Positions 49,001-60,056 of a DNA stretch of 64,000 bases are shown one piece after another. How positions within the stretch are numbered: position 1 is the first letter of the stretch; each line of letters starts with the position of its first letter. The translations under genes were made by a program, and so were the position numbers. The DNA is from Odontesthes bonariensis. Lineage: Eukaryota; Chordata; Actinopteri; Atheriniformes; Atherinopsidae. Under the pieces are notes generated by a model. It ran no database searches. It was not told the origin of the DNA and worked only from the letters and a program-made list of their open reading frames with translations. The DNA lies in contig NC_134508.1 in NCBI RefSeq assembly GCF_027942865.1, positions 32,237,466-32,301,465 on the forward strand, in the 5' to 3' direction.

Positions 49001-52000
49001 TCTAAAGGTAAGACTAACCTGCAGAGTTCACATCTCGTCCGACACCACACTGGCTTTGAGACATAAAGTGATGAGGACTATGTCAGTGCATGGACATGAT
49101 GACTGCATTGAAAATGTACCCATCAGATTACTCATTATTACTCTTGTTATATTGACTTGTTAGCTATTAATGTAATATTATGTATTTCAAATTATGTAGA
49201 TTTACCAAAATGTTTGTGAATAAACAGTAAACTACTGGTAAATACATTAAAAAGCCACATACTTTAATCCCAAATATAGTGAAATACCTTAATCTCTGCT
49301 GAAAGTATTTTACTGCTGCCATCAAAATCTTTACAGCATATGCCATCTTCATCCTGTAGAGTTGTGGGGGGCTGGAGTCAGAAAGACAGACCCTTACGGC
49401 CTGTTAAGAGTCACAGATTAACCCAACATCTCTTTGGACTGTTAGCGGAAACCTGGAATTTTCTTGCTGTGATTCAACAGTGCTAAACTCCTCCCCACAG
49501 TGCCACCCAAGGCATTAACTGTGTCCTTAAAACAACAGTTATATGACCAGAGTGTTTGTAAGAGGTTTAGATGATTCTATTGTGTAATGGTGAGTGAGTG
49601 GAAATACCGAGTTGGCAGCAAGAGCAACAAAATATAACAGTTAAGGCAGCAGTTTAAACTTAATTAATCAACTGTGGAAAATGTCATTAGAAATAAGAAT
49701 AGACAAATAATCATCAATAGTCTGTTAGTCTGTTAAACTTGCACTTTCACTTTTTATCGGAGTTTTGGGGCAAATTGTGTTTAAATTGAGGAAAACTTTC
49801 ACAATTAATGAATTTGCTATGCTACCTGAAAATCAGGGATAAATGAATTATGAAACTGAATACTATTTTAGTTCATATTGTTGTCATTCTTAGCTTCCAC
49901 TTGGATGTGGGTATTTTCAGCCCAGCTAGCTTTAGTAAACAAGTGTTAGTCATGCAACACGGGTCTATTTATTACTTTACACGGGCAGACATTACCCAAC
50001 AACTAGTGCATTGATTGCCGTTTAATGTTGTAGATATTATCTCATTCCATATTGTGCAAAATATCTTACTAATATCTACAACATTTTTGTCTAGCATTAC
50101 TTGAAATTTCGTAGATTTTCAACCACACATTCATGTTTGATAGATTGCTATGACTTCTCTTTTGTCATGTTTCACTGGGGCTGAATTGTTTATAATGCCA
50201 TTATCTAATGTAATTAATCATCTAATGTCAATAATCATCAAATTATCTAATGCCATTATCAGATCAAAATTTTATTTCATGAATATGTTTCTAAATAAGT
50301 AATTATGTCTAATATTGAATTATATTTGCATCAGCTGTACTTTGTGTTTAATGCAAATTGATAAGTGTTCGTGAATTCTAAAATCCTGAAATGCGATGTA
50401 CCTGTACCTTTATGTATTCACTTATCTATCCAAACAGCATCACCACTAATGTCCCTAATCATTGATTTACGTGAAACTCCAGATTTTTTCAAGACTGTCA
50501 CATTGTTCAGAGTTACAACTTTTCGTGTCTTTTGACTTGAATTTAAATAAACGATCAGAGCTCAGATTAAAAACTAATTATCACTAAATATTACCTCAGT
50601 ATGATTAATTGATTATATAATCCTCAGTATTGTCATTTTTAATATCTGGTTGGAACATCTCCTGAAGTTTTACCTCTGAGCTAAATTCGCCCTCTTCCAT
50701 CTTGCATCAGCCATCAGTCATTTCAGTACAATCTGCGTTAACTTGTGCTTGTGGCTCTTTGCTCCCCCTGTAAAGGAAAGCATTGCATTCGGTCTCAGGC
50801 AGCCCTGGAAAGAAGTTCTAAATCTTGGAAATGTATAATTTTTCATATCTGTCTTGAGCTTACTATGTTAAAACAATCAAAATACTTTTACTTTTTGTTA
50901 ATTTTATTTATTTAGGTGAAGTACAGAAGGATTTTGGGTTAGGGATAAGAAGTCTCTCCACTTCAGCAAAAGCTTGATGTCAAGAGTTTAAGTTCAGATA
51001 ACATTTCACTGGTGGTCCAGCCACAGTGAATGATGCTTTGCACACAATATTCATTATGACCTTCACAATCATCTAAATGTGCATTTAAATTTCATAATGA
51101 TTTACAATTCATAAAATCCCCATATTATTTTTTGATATATTTAACTAAATTAATAAAAACACTTGAAGCAGCGAAAACCATTGTTATTATCAGCAGAGCC
51201 TTTAAAACGTGTCAAATCTGAACTGCATTTTATACCTCTTTTTTTTAACCCGGTGGTTATATTTGTTTTCCTTCCGTCAACGCTACAGTTTTGCTCTTGT
51301 AGTGTTGCTTTCAGGTGCCACAGAACAGTTTGAAAGCTCTGAACTCACCTGCATGCTATCAGTTCAACCTCAAACAGTGAAACAGACACAGTTAGCAACA
51401 AGCTGTTGAGTAAAGAGGAGCAGCTAAATTCCCAGATATTTCCTTCGAGACTTGGAACAGAGTTGAGAGTGACGATGGCCAGAAATTTGACATTAATCTT
51501 ATCAACCAAAAATATAACTGCATTGTGGTGTTGTGTTCACAGATTTTTCTACATGCCCAGGTGCCCACAAGCGGTTATTTCAGTTTAATATTAAACCTTT
51601 GGATAGAATGAAATTTTACTTCCATGTTAAATTTAACTTGTGATTTTCCTTCAGTTTGCTCCAGACTGACACCCAGTAGTTTTTCCAATGCTGCACTCTT
51701 CACCTTTAAATGGCAAGATTTTGTCAAGGAACTGTAATATGCTGTAAAAGAGTTAAAAACAATACTACTAATCCAAGAACTTTCTAAAGTACATTTCATG
51801 TTGGGACAGATTCACTATTGTGGAGCAAGTCTTGGGAAAAAGTGATGACAGTATTTAGGACCAAATGATGACAATATCGTGGGTGTAATCTGTGTTTTGA
51901 GGACACAAGACCTATGCCACTAATTTGAGCCAGGAATTTGGCATTCTTCTCCATCCAAGTCTTGCAGTGTGAGGTTTACCAGCTTGTATCTTTGCGTGTG

Positions 52001-55000
52001 AACATAAGCTGAGAGCAGAAATAGATTACATGCATGTGATGTCAGTCGACATTGAAGTGCGTTTGAATGACATCTTTCTCAAAGACTGTAAAAAGTATGA
52101 CACAAATAGAAATATGTCATATATTTATATATATGTCATATATATATGGAAAAACAAACATTGTCTAGGCCTGAATGTGTCTTACATTCTCAAGCCGTCA
52201 AAATCTGACAAAACAGCTTAAGGAAGCAGCGAGAACAGACGTCAGAGTGAGTGCACACAAAACCAAGAGTGCTCAAAATTAGTTCTGCTTCAAACATCTG
52301 TCTCACTCTCCAGTTTTGTAAGTTAATTCATTCGAGTTTGGATTTGTTTGGCACCAACTCCACACTGCTCTCCAAGTCTTCTGTCTTAAAGAAATGAGCT
52401 TCCTATTATTTGCTTTTAAAAATTGGTTACATTCCTCACTGTACACTCAAGCCATTCTCGAGTTTATCACTTTTAAAAAAGATTACATTACAATAGATAA
52501 CATTTTCTTTTCTACTTGTTTTTCTTTTCTCAGAGGACAAAGATTCTGATGGGAAAGAAAAAAAGTCCAAGTCGAAGGAAAAGGAAAAGGAAAAGGACAA
52601 GAAGAAAGAACCAGCTTCAATGTTCATGATAAATGGAGACAAAGACTCTAAAAGCAAAAAAAAAGGTGATTAAATGCTCGATCTTTAAACTGTATACGGT
52701 TAGTCTCATTGTACTTCAAATTAAACCTCAGATCTTTCTTGAATTTAGAATACATTTGTTGTTTTTACAGACAATAAACTTTGTTTGCATGGATGTACAG
52801 CACAGTCCTTGTAGCATACGATTTCTTCCAAATGTATGGAATTCATCTAAAATCCTTGTTTACTGAGCAGCTGCCAAGTCAGACAGTGAGGACAGTGAAG
52901 AAGAAACAAAGTCAACCAAATCAAAAAAGAAATCCACCTCTGGTTCTGCATCCATGTTTCAAACATTGACTGATAAGGACAAAGACAAGGACAAAGACAA
53001 GGACAAAGACAAGGACAAAGACAAAAACAAGGACAAAGACAAGAAGTCAAAGAAAAAAGGCAAGTTTGCGACAAACCTCTTTCTCTGCTCGAGCCTGACA
53101 AGTATGTAACATATGTGTCGTCTCCTTCAGGAAAGGCAGAAGAGAGTGATGAGTCTGATTCAGAAAAAGAAGAAAAGTCTAAAAAGAAGAAGGGCAAAGG
53201 CAAGAAGAAAAAGGTATCTCAAATCTCCTTCTAATTAGAACATTTTAGCCACTTCATGTCCTGTTACACAGGCAAGAGAATATTTGATCTAATTTTGAGT
53301 TAGCTGTGTAGTAAAAATGTGCTTATTATTCATTGCTCTTGACCAGGAGAGATCTCCTTCACCTGAGATAGAATTTGACGACTTGGAGGAGTTTGTTATG
53401 CAGCCAGCTCCACAGGGTGTGACTGTCAAATGCAGAGTGACTCGGGATCAGAGAGGGATGGATAAGAGCCTGTACCCTCTGTATTACCTTCATCTAGACA
53501 ATGAAAAAAAGGTCAGTTTCATCCTGCCAAGTTTGGAAGTTCATACAAAGTGGCAATAGCCTCTCCACAGTGATGGAAAGTTACAAAATGTGCTACCACT
53601 TGACATTACCCCTCCATTCTCCATTCCTGCAGGTACTGTGGGGTTGGTACCCTATTTGTTTTGTAGATCAAAGATTAGTGGGCATCTAATGGAACGTAAG
53701 GCTTTCAACCCTTTGGCGGAAGGCCTTGAAGACCACTGATTCTCAAAAGAAATGGGGCACCTTATGCCTGAAATATATAGGGTTAGGACCAAAGTGAGGA
53801 AGTGAGATTGGGCCTGTTATTAGTTGACCAAGACACAAAATCTCTTTGGCAGTAAAATCTTATTAGATTGTTGCCTATGTAATATATAGCAACTGTTAGT
53901 CGATGTTAACCAAAGTGAGGCCTTAAATTATTCTTCAGATGGGCCAGTAATAGTGCTTAAGAAAAGATAGCAGGGGAGGGCTTTGAAAAAAAACACAGCA
54001 GCTGGATAAATCTTGGCATCAGCTTGATTTTTATGAGTAGCATCTTGTTCTGGTCTTCTCTCAAGCAAGCCAATCTGTCCACTTTTTTCATCCTGTACTG
54101 GAGACCAGATTTTACAGCTTAGATAATTTAACAGTATCATATACACCAGGATCAACAGGATAATCAACATACAACAGTTTGTTGTAATATGACACGTCTG
54201 CTCGTCTTTGTCCTTCTTCTTGGCAGACGTTCCTTTTAGCTGGGAGGAAAAGGAAGAAAAGCGCAACTTCAAATTACCTCATCTCCATCGATGCCACAGA
54301 CTTATCAAGAGGCGGTGAGAACTTTGTCGGAAAGCTGAGGTACGCTGCATTTTATTCAGAAGCAGTAAACCAGCTCACCCATTAAAATAATTTGCTGTAA
54401 TTAATTCTCTGTTTCCATTACCCAGATCAAATTTAATGGGGACTAAGTTTACCGTATTTGACAATGCTCTAAATCCAGAAAGAGCTCTTCCAGATCTGTC
54501 CAATGCCCGGCAAGAATTAGCAGGCATCATCTATGTAAGTAATTTCCCAGCTCATCATTCACCTGCAGTACTTTGTTGGAATACCCCTTCATTTATCCTG
54601 AACTGGCTTTTTTCTCGCCTCAGGAAACAAATGTCTTAGGAATGAAAGGACCAAGAAGGATGACAGTCGTCATACCAGGAATGAATAAGGACAATGAGAG
54701 AGTCCCACTGAGGCCAAGAAATGTAAGAGGCATTGTTAATACTGCAGAATAACAGACAACACCGAGTAAGCAGGGGAAATACATACAATCACATGCAAAC
54801 AGCTTGTCACATGTTTTACGTTTCCATCGAAAGTTATCCAGCGTTACTTTTTATTTTATGAACTTTATAAGTATAGAACATTTTGTGGCATGAGTAAAAG
54901 TTTGGCAGCTACTACTACTTGTAAAGTCTCACAACTATATTAACTCATTATGTAATTGTCATCAGCTGACAGTTCCGGAGGTTAATACATTTTTGACTTG

Positions 55001-56254
55001 TAAAGCCTTGTGGTAACACTTAACAACCCTGGGAACAACCGATTGAAGATCTGAAAATTAAGCCAACTGGGTCCAACAAAGGAAGGCTATAAAAAGATAT
55101 CAAAGCACTTCCAGTGTGCAGTTACCACAGTCCCGAGAACCAAGAAAATTTTCAGATAAAACCACACATGTTGAGCTGAAGAACAAAAGCAAGATCCCCT
55201 TATGCATGGCACTAACCATTCCGTTAATGCCATGCATTTACATAAAAAACAGAAACTGAAAAGATGTTGGTTCCTGCAGCAGGACCCAGATTCACAGCAA
55301 GCAGAAACATGACCCAAAGATTTTGGAGTGACCATCACACATACATGTGGGGAATTGCAAAGCTGAATGAATGAGGGATGGTCCCTCTTGTGGCAAGGAT
55401 ATTGTATATTTCAAGGGGAATAATATGAACATTTACAATACATTACATTTACATAGCAGCTCATTTTTATGCTTCATTGTCGGAATGTAAAAGATCAGTT
55501 TCTCCACCCTAAACTCACAGTGCCAACAATATGTACCTGCATGCTTACCTCTTGATTTCTGGCCTGTTAACTACGAGAGCAACACAAGGCCGGTGGGTAA
55601 AATCATATTACTCTTTGTTGGTGTTCACTGACTTTTGTTTTGCCAATTGTGCACAGGATAGTGACGGCTTGTTGATAAGGTACCAGAATAGAAGAATGGA
55701 TAATATGATTGAGCTTCGCAACAAGACGCCTGTGTGGAATGAAGACACAGCGTCTCATGTGCTGAACTTCAATGGCAGAGTCACCCAGGCCTCCATCAAG
55801 AACTTCCAGATAGTTCATAACAAAGACTGTGAGTACTCTTTATCTATCTGTATATTGGGGGATTCAGTCCTGTTTCTTCACAATTACATGACGATGTGTT
55901 CGGACAATGGAATACAAAGCATCTCGCTGACAAAACAAATAGGAAATTAGATAGAAAAAATTGATTACTTGGATGTACTTTCTCTAAGGTTTTGTCTGAC
56001 AGTGACAAAATTTAAATAATGAACAATACTGAACAATCAGCTTCTCATTAAGCACTTTTGAGTAAATATATGTATCTCCCTACCTATTACTGCCTCCAAA
56101 CATTTCTTTTCTTTTTCCAGTGGACTACATCGTGATGCAGTTTGGACGAATAGCTGATGACATTTTCACGCTGGACTACAACTACCCCATGTGTGCCGTG
56201 CAGGCCTTTGCCATGGCACTCTCCAGCTTTGATGGAAAAATTGCTTGTGAATAA
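46080..56254 (+). CDS. tulp1: Tubby-like protein 1 (TULP1)
   Basis: Fourteen exons: 46080-46094, 47766-47796, 48384-48527, 48666-48788, 48879-49007, 52534-52665, 52871-53059, 53131-53213, 53347-53511, 54227-54339, 54426-54534, 54624-54722, 55657-55828, 56121-56254. They total 1638 bases (545 residues; human TULP1 has 542). TULP1 is a photoreceptor protein needed for protein traffic through the connecting cilium and at the synapse; loss causes retinal degeneration in mammals. The N-terminal half is Lys/Glu/Asp/Ser-rich low complexity. The tubby domain begins near [20 protein letters not shown] and includes [31 protein letters not shown] (phosphoinositide-binding Lys/Arg), [54 protein letters not shown] and [20 protein letters not shown], ending FDGKIACE. 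Exons 1-2 ([15 protein letters not shown]) are the least certain: they are chosen for phase and splice sites. Intron 7 has a GC donor. Exons 4-7 are all phase 1-1. Confidence 0.92.
49008..52533 (+). other. tulp1 intron 5, largest intron
   Basis: 3.5 kb, AT-rich. No exon, RNA gene or well-preserved transposon was recognised. A (TA)-rich patch lies near 52110-52150. Confidence 0.5.
52971..53046 (+). repeat. tulp1: 12-bp coding minisatellite in tulp1 exon 7
   Basis: Tandem copies of GACAAAGACAAG encode alternating Asp-Lys (DKDKDK...), with one Asn replacement. Near-identity of the copies at DNA level shows recent slippage or turnover inside a coding exon, always in units that keep frame. Confidence 0.9.
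53060..53130 (+). other. tulp1: GC-AG intron in tulp1
   Basis: The donor reads AAAAAAG|gcaagt, matching the strong consensus needed by GC donors, and the acceptor is ctccttcag (ending 53130). The only nearby GT donor (ACAA|gtatgt, about 53100) would break the frame, whereas the GC donor keeps the phase-1 pattern of the preceding exons. The 71-base intron is very short. Confidence 0.8.
55202..55237. repeat. 15-bp near-perfect inverted repeat in tulp1 intron 12
   Basis: ATGCATGGCACTAAC (55202-55216) and GTTAATGCCATGCAT (55223-55237) pair with one mismatch around a 6-base loop. Nearby 'aaggctataaaaagatatc' hints at a very old Tc1-like remnant, but this is weak. Confidence 0.7.
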
Positions 56255-57210
56255 AACAAAGGTCTTCAGCTGTTTACTAAGACTGAAACCGGAAACGCAA
56301 CAAGCGCTCGCAAACATCAGACCGACTCATCTCTTTAGACTCGCCAACACTCCCTGTGTTTGTTGGGGCTAACAAACGATGGCTGCTTGAATTCAACCAT
56401 ACCGTTTTATGAGCAAGTGATGCCCGCTCAAGGAACTAATTCACTCTAATGGTATCATCTGATTTTGCACGGCATGGCACAGGAGAGTTGTATTTTCTAT
56501 TTTTAATGGAAAAATCTGAATTTGTGTGAACCACAAAACAGCACAAAGGACTCCAAAGGACTCCAGTCAGTGGAGAGTTGTGAGGTTTATAAGGGATGAT
56601 GGTAAACCTCAGTGATGAAGGTGTTGATAGAATGTCGACATCAAAAGATGTTTGACCTCATGTTTTTACTTTGTTATTCTGTAATGTAATGTGTTCCTGT
56701 GTAGGTCCGAATTCAAAACTTCTCCATTTTTCTTGTGTCACATTTGATTGTGAAATGCAGACACATCGAAAATGCAAGTCATCTCGAGAACACCTGTTTT
56801 CTTTATGGCAAAAATCTGGTTTTATTTTGACTTGTGCTGTTTAACCATGCCGCTACACTGTTACTCTGAAAGCATAACTAATCGTATTATATTTATGTGA
56901 AGCTTATAACAGCTGTCTTATTCAATGGACTCTCCAAATGTAGGGAAACAATTTCAAGTGTCAGGTATTCTTAAAGTGACATGCGTAGAAGAAGTGTAAC
57001 ATATTGAAAGAAGTGTTTTAGTTTTAGGTATTGTTCTTCACGTGTGATGATTCAGTCTAGTTATGTGCCCATTTCAGATAACTTAGTCTGATTTGAGTTT
57101 GTTTAGGTTTTTCTATTTACATGATTTTGGTCAGAATTTTGTAAAATTCATGTCCATTCCTGAACATTGCCTTTGTTGCATTTCTGTGCTTATTGTATAA
57201 ATGCATTTGA

Positions 57211-57216
57211 ATTAAA
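57211..57216 (+). terminator. tulp1: Possible poly(A) signal of tulp1
   Basis: ATTAAA lies about 960 bases after the tulp1 stop; a canonical AATAAA occurs at 57541-57546 and could be used instead. Confidence 0.35.
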
Positions 57217-57599
57217 TTTAAGTTATGTTGATCTGTATTGTATAAATATATTTTTCATATAGGTAAAATCCCATCCACAAGGTTTTTTTTGTATGTGTCA
57301 CGGCAGCTTTAAAGTATGTTTTACGACTGAATCATCTGCTGTGAGCAGGCAGCTGGCAGATAATCAGACAGATTCCAGTTGTAGGTTTTAGAGACACCCA
57401 CGCTCTTCTTCAGCAGTTGCCTGACATGTCGAGAGGCGCTTCTCTCAGGATGCAAAACCTGTTTGAACTAAGGGCCTTTGGAGTAAGTGAGAGGTGTGTA
57501 TTCTGCCTGAACCTGCTCAGGCAGTTGTTCAAACTCGCAGAATAAATGAAGCCCAAAGCTGGCGGCTCTTCTTGAACAGATCCAGTAAGGTGAGTGTGC

Positions 57600-59290
57600 G
57601 TCGTCGTCGTCTTCCCCCCCCCCATAACCACAACCCCTGACCCACCTCCACCATTATCTGTTTTTGGTACAAGACTTGAAGCTAAACAACTGCCAAAATA
57701 ATAGAGTTGAAGTTTATCACTTTCACACCATGTATGTGTAAAGTGTGTGTGCTCTTATGTGCCCGTGGTGGACACAGGGGTAATCTTAAAATATTGCAAC
57801 CATGTTGTTGTCCAACAGAAGGAGCTGTTGCTGGATGTAAATGTGTGTTTCGATGATTTGGGCTGTGAGACACACTTGCCAGTAGTTGAAGCATATTTTT
57901 TTGTGTAATCTTTTGAATAATTGCAGTGAGAGTGTATGTTTACAATGTACAGTGCATAAAGCACAATGAGTATAAGTTATTGCATTTAACTGATAAGTAA
58001 ATCTGCAAGTGAACAGTTACATAAAATTTCAAGGCAGGCTATGAAATATGAAACCAAATTATACAATGAAGACGGTGTTATATTTATCTTTATTTTCTTT
58101 GAATATTTGGGTTACATGGCTCTGTTACAGGTTACAAACACATGGTGCTGTGTTGTGGACAAGATTATGATCTACTATAGGAAACTACTTAATCTACTTA
58201 ATTTAAGTGTAACTATTGGTTCAGTAAAAGAAAAATATTTCATTAAATGTAAAATCCCTGCAATGAAGTTTGTGTTTTGTGTCTTTAAGCAGCTTTAAAA
58301 TCTATACTGAGTGTGACGACTTCACCTCGCTTTGATTTTAAGCAACAGTAATGGACCTTGTTTCAAATGAAAAATATTATCTTCCTTTCTTTGACTTTTA
58401 TATTTTACTATCTGACTTGAATTATCACTCATTTGGAGGACATGAAATTTAAAATCCAAGTGTTTGTCAGTGTTTAGTTGCACAGAGTAGAAATATAAAC
58501 ATCACAAAAGGGAAAATTGAATGACTCATCTCTGACATAGATGCTCTCAGGGGAGAAACACTCATACCTACATTACATCGTGGAAGTCATTTTAACTTCA
58601 GATTTGTCTAAATCTCTGTTTTGTTTAGCCAGAAACTCATCTTATATTTGATTTGTTTTTTCAGCGTCATAAATTTGAGACACAGAGGACATCAACAGAA
58701 CTGCACTTTAGATTTTTTGTCCAGTATCCTTGACAACAATAGTGTAATGGAATCTTTGTATTTGATCTTTCTTTCAATCATCTGTACTGTAAAAAAGATG
58801 TGCAGTCACCAGTCGTAGGACTCTTTTTCAGCCCAAAATGTTTACTTTTAGAGGAAAGAGATATGGTCTCAACTCCTAGGAATGAAAAGAAAATTAATTA
58901 CTTATAAAATGACCAGATATAAGTGTTCAAATGTATGTGGTGTGGAAGCCACTGACTGGTTAAAAACCTCTGAATGAATATGTGACCTTTGGTTATCATC
59001 CCTTTTCATTTTCATCTCCTGCATCTGAATTTATTGACTCCATACTGTGCCGCTCTTTATCTAAGATAAGTTCATGTTAGATGCAGGTTGTGATCCTGGG
59101 TATAGTTCCACACCCTTTTTAAGATTTCTAAATCCTGTTCGGACCTTTTTCTCTTGTCTTTATTAACTATGCAAAAGCTTTAAAACATGGGTTCGGTATT
59201 TCGAATATGCTCTAAAAACTGCCTGTACTTTTTCCTTACCTTTAACAGCACCATGTTGGTCTGTGTGTGCACTGTCGGACAGGTTTTTAA
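57600..59290. other. Spacer between tulp1 and the next gene
   Basis: Short (CGT)n and poly(C) runs lie at about 57600-57622; otherwise AT-rich with no recognised feature. Confidence 0.4.
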
Positions 59291-59301
59291 GACAGGAAGC
59301 T

Positions 59302-59440
59302 CCAATCAGTGTTCAGATATGTTGTGGGCGGGGCCTGCAGCGCAGTCACTGCCCCACGAGCTCGTTGATTGACGCGCACCATTGGCTCCTCCTTGAAACG
59401 TCTTTTTTCCCCCTCCCCCTTCGTTTTCCAGTGTAGTGCG
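59302..59440 (+). promoter_or_regulatory. GC-box/CCAAT promoter of the downstream gene
   Basis: CCAAT at 59302-59306, a GC box GGGCGGGGC at 59326-59334, and an inverted CCAAT (attgg) at 59381-59385 lie in a CpG-richer patch, followed by a pyrimidine-rich stretch. No TATA box. This is the usual make-up of a vertebrate housekeeping or developmental promoter firing to the right. It lies about 3.1 kb after the tulp1 stop. Confidence 0.6.
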
Positions 59441-60056
59441 TTGATTTCATACCAAAGTCATACTTAACATTCCACTTATACTGTCAAACCTCTGAGAAAT
59501 ATTACAGAAAACAACAACGCGCCAAATTATAACAAAGTTTCTAAAAAAGAGCAGCTGGTCTCACTGAGAAGAAAAAGGTGACTGCCAGAATAAGAAAGGT
59601 AAGATCTCCCTAAATGTTCCCTCTTTCTGTCCACAGCCTTACTGTGGAGTTTTTTCATGCCGCTTGTCTCGGTGAAGTTTTCAGATCATTGTCATTTTTC
59701 ACATTTTTCCGCGGAGCTGCCTGCGTTGGGAGGGAAGGAAATATGTGGAGATTGATACACAATTGTATTAGACTTTCCCACTGTGCAGGGATATCTTTGA
59801 CAGGCTCTGTACAATCATATTTCCACTGGTAGCCCGCTCATTGGCACCCACTTTTATAAAAAAAAAGAAAGAAAAAAAAAGCCTTTCTAATGACAGAGGA
59901 AAATTGGGCCAATATGTTTGTCTTTTGTCTCGCTCAGTTCATACCTGGATCCCAGACTTCCAGCCTTGAGGAACAGTTATACCAAGTGGCACAAAGAGAC
60001 GGCAAAACGATTTGGAGGAATAACTTCAGACTGGTTTGGACCTCTGCATCCCAGAG
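59440..60056 (+). other. Two 5' leader exons of a further gene, probably tead3
   Basis: Exon 1 runs from an undefined start after 59420 to 59598 (GAAAG|gtaaga). Exon 2 is 59938-60056, between a good acceptor (tgtctcgctcag) and donor (CCAGAG|gtaaga). Exon 1 has in-frame stops and no good ATG, so the exons are likely untranslated. In human 6p21, TEAD3 starts just downstream of the TULP1 3' end on the same strand. TEAD genes have untranslated 5' exons and a non-ATG start further in. The tead3 identity is therefore inferred from synteny only; no TEA-domain coding sequence is in the window. Confidence 0.45.

Noticed and set aside
48358-49050. 230-codon open frame on the minus strand, Phe/Ser-rich
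   Set aside because: It is the antisense shadow of the Lys/Glu/Ser-rich tulp1 exons and crosses exon-intron borders.
55040-55360. Possible Tc1-like transposase remnant in tulp1 intron 12
   Set aside because: Only about 20 bases resemble a transposase segment; too weak for a feature beyond the nearby hairpin.
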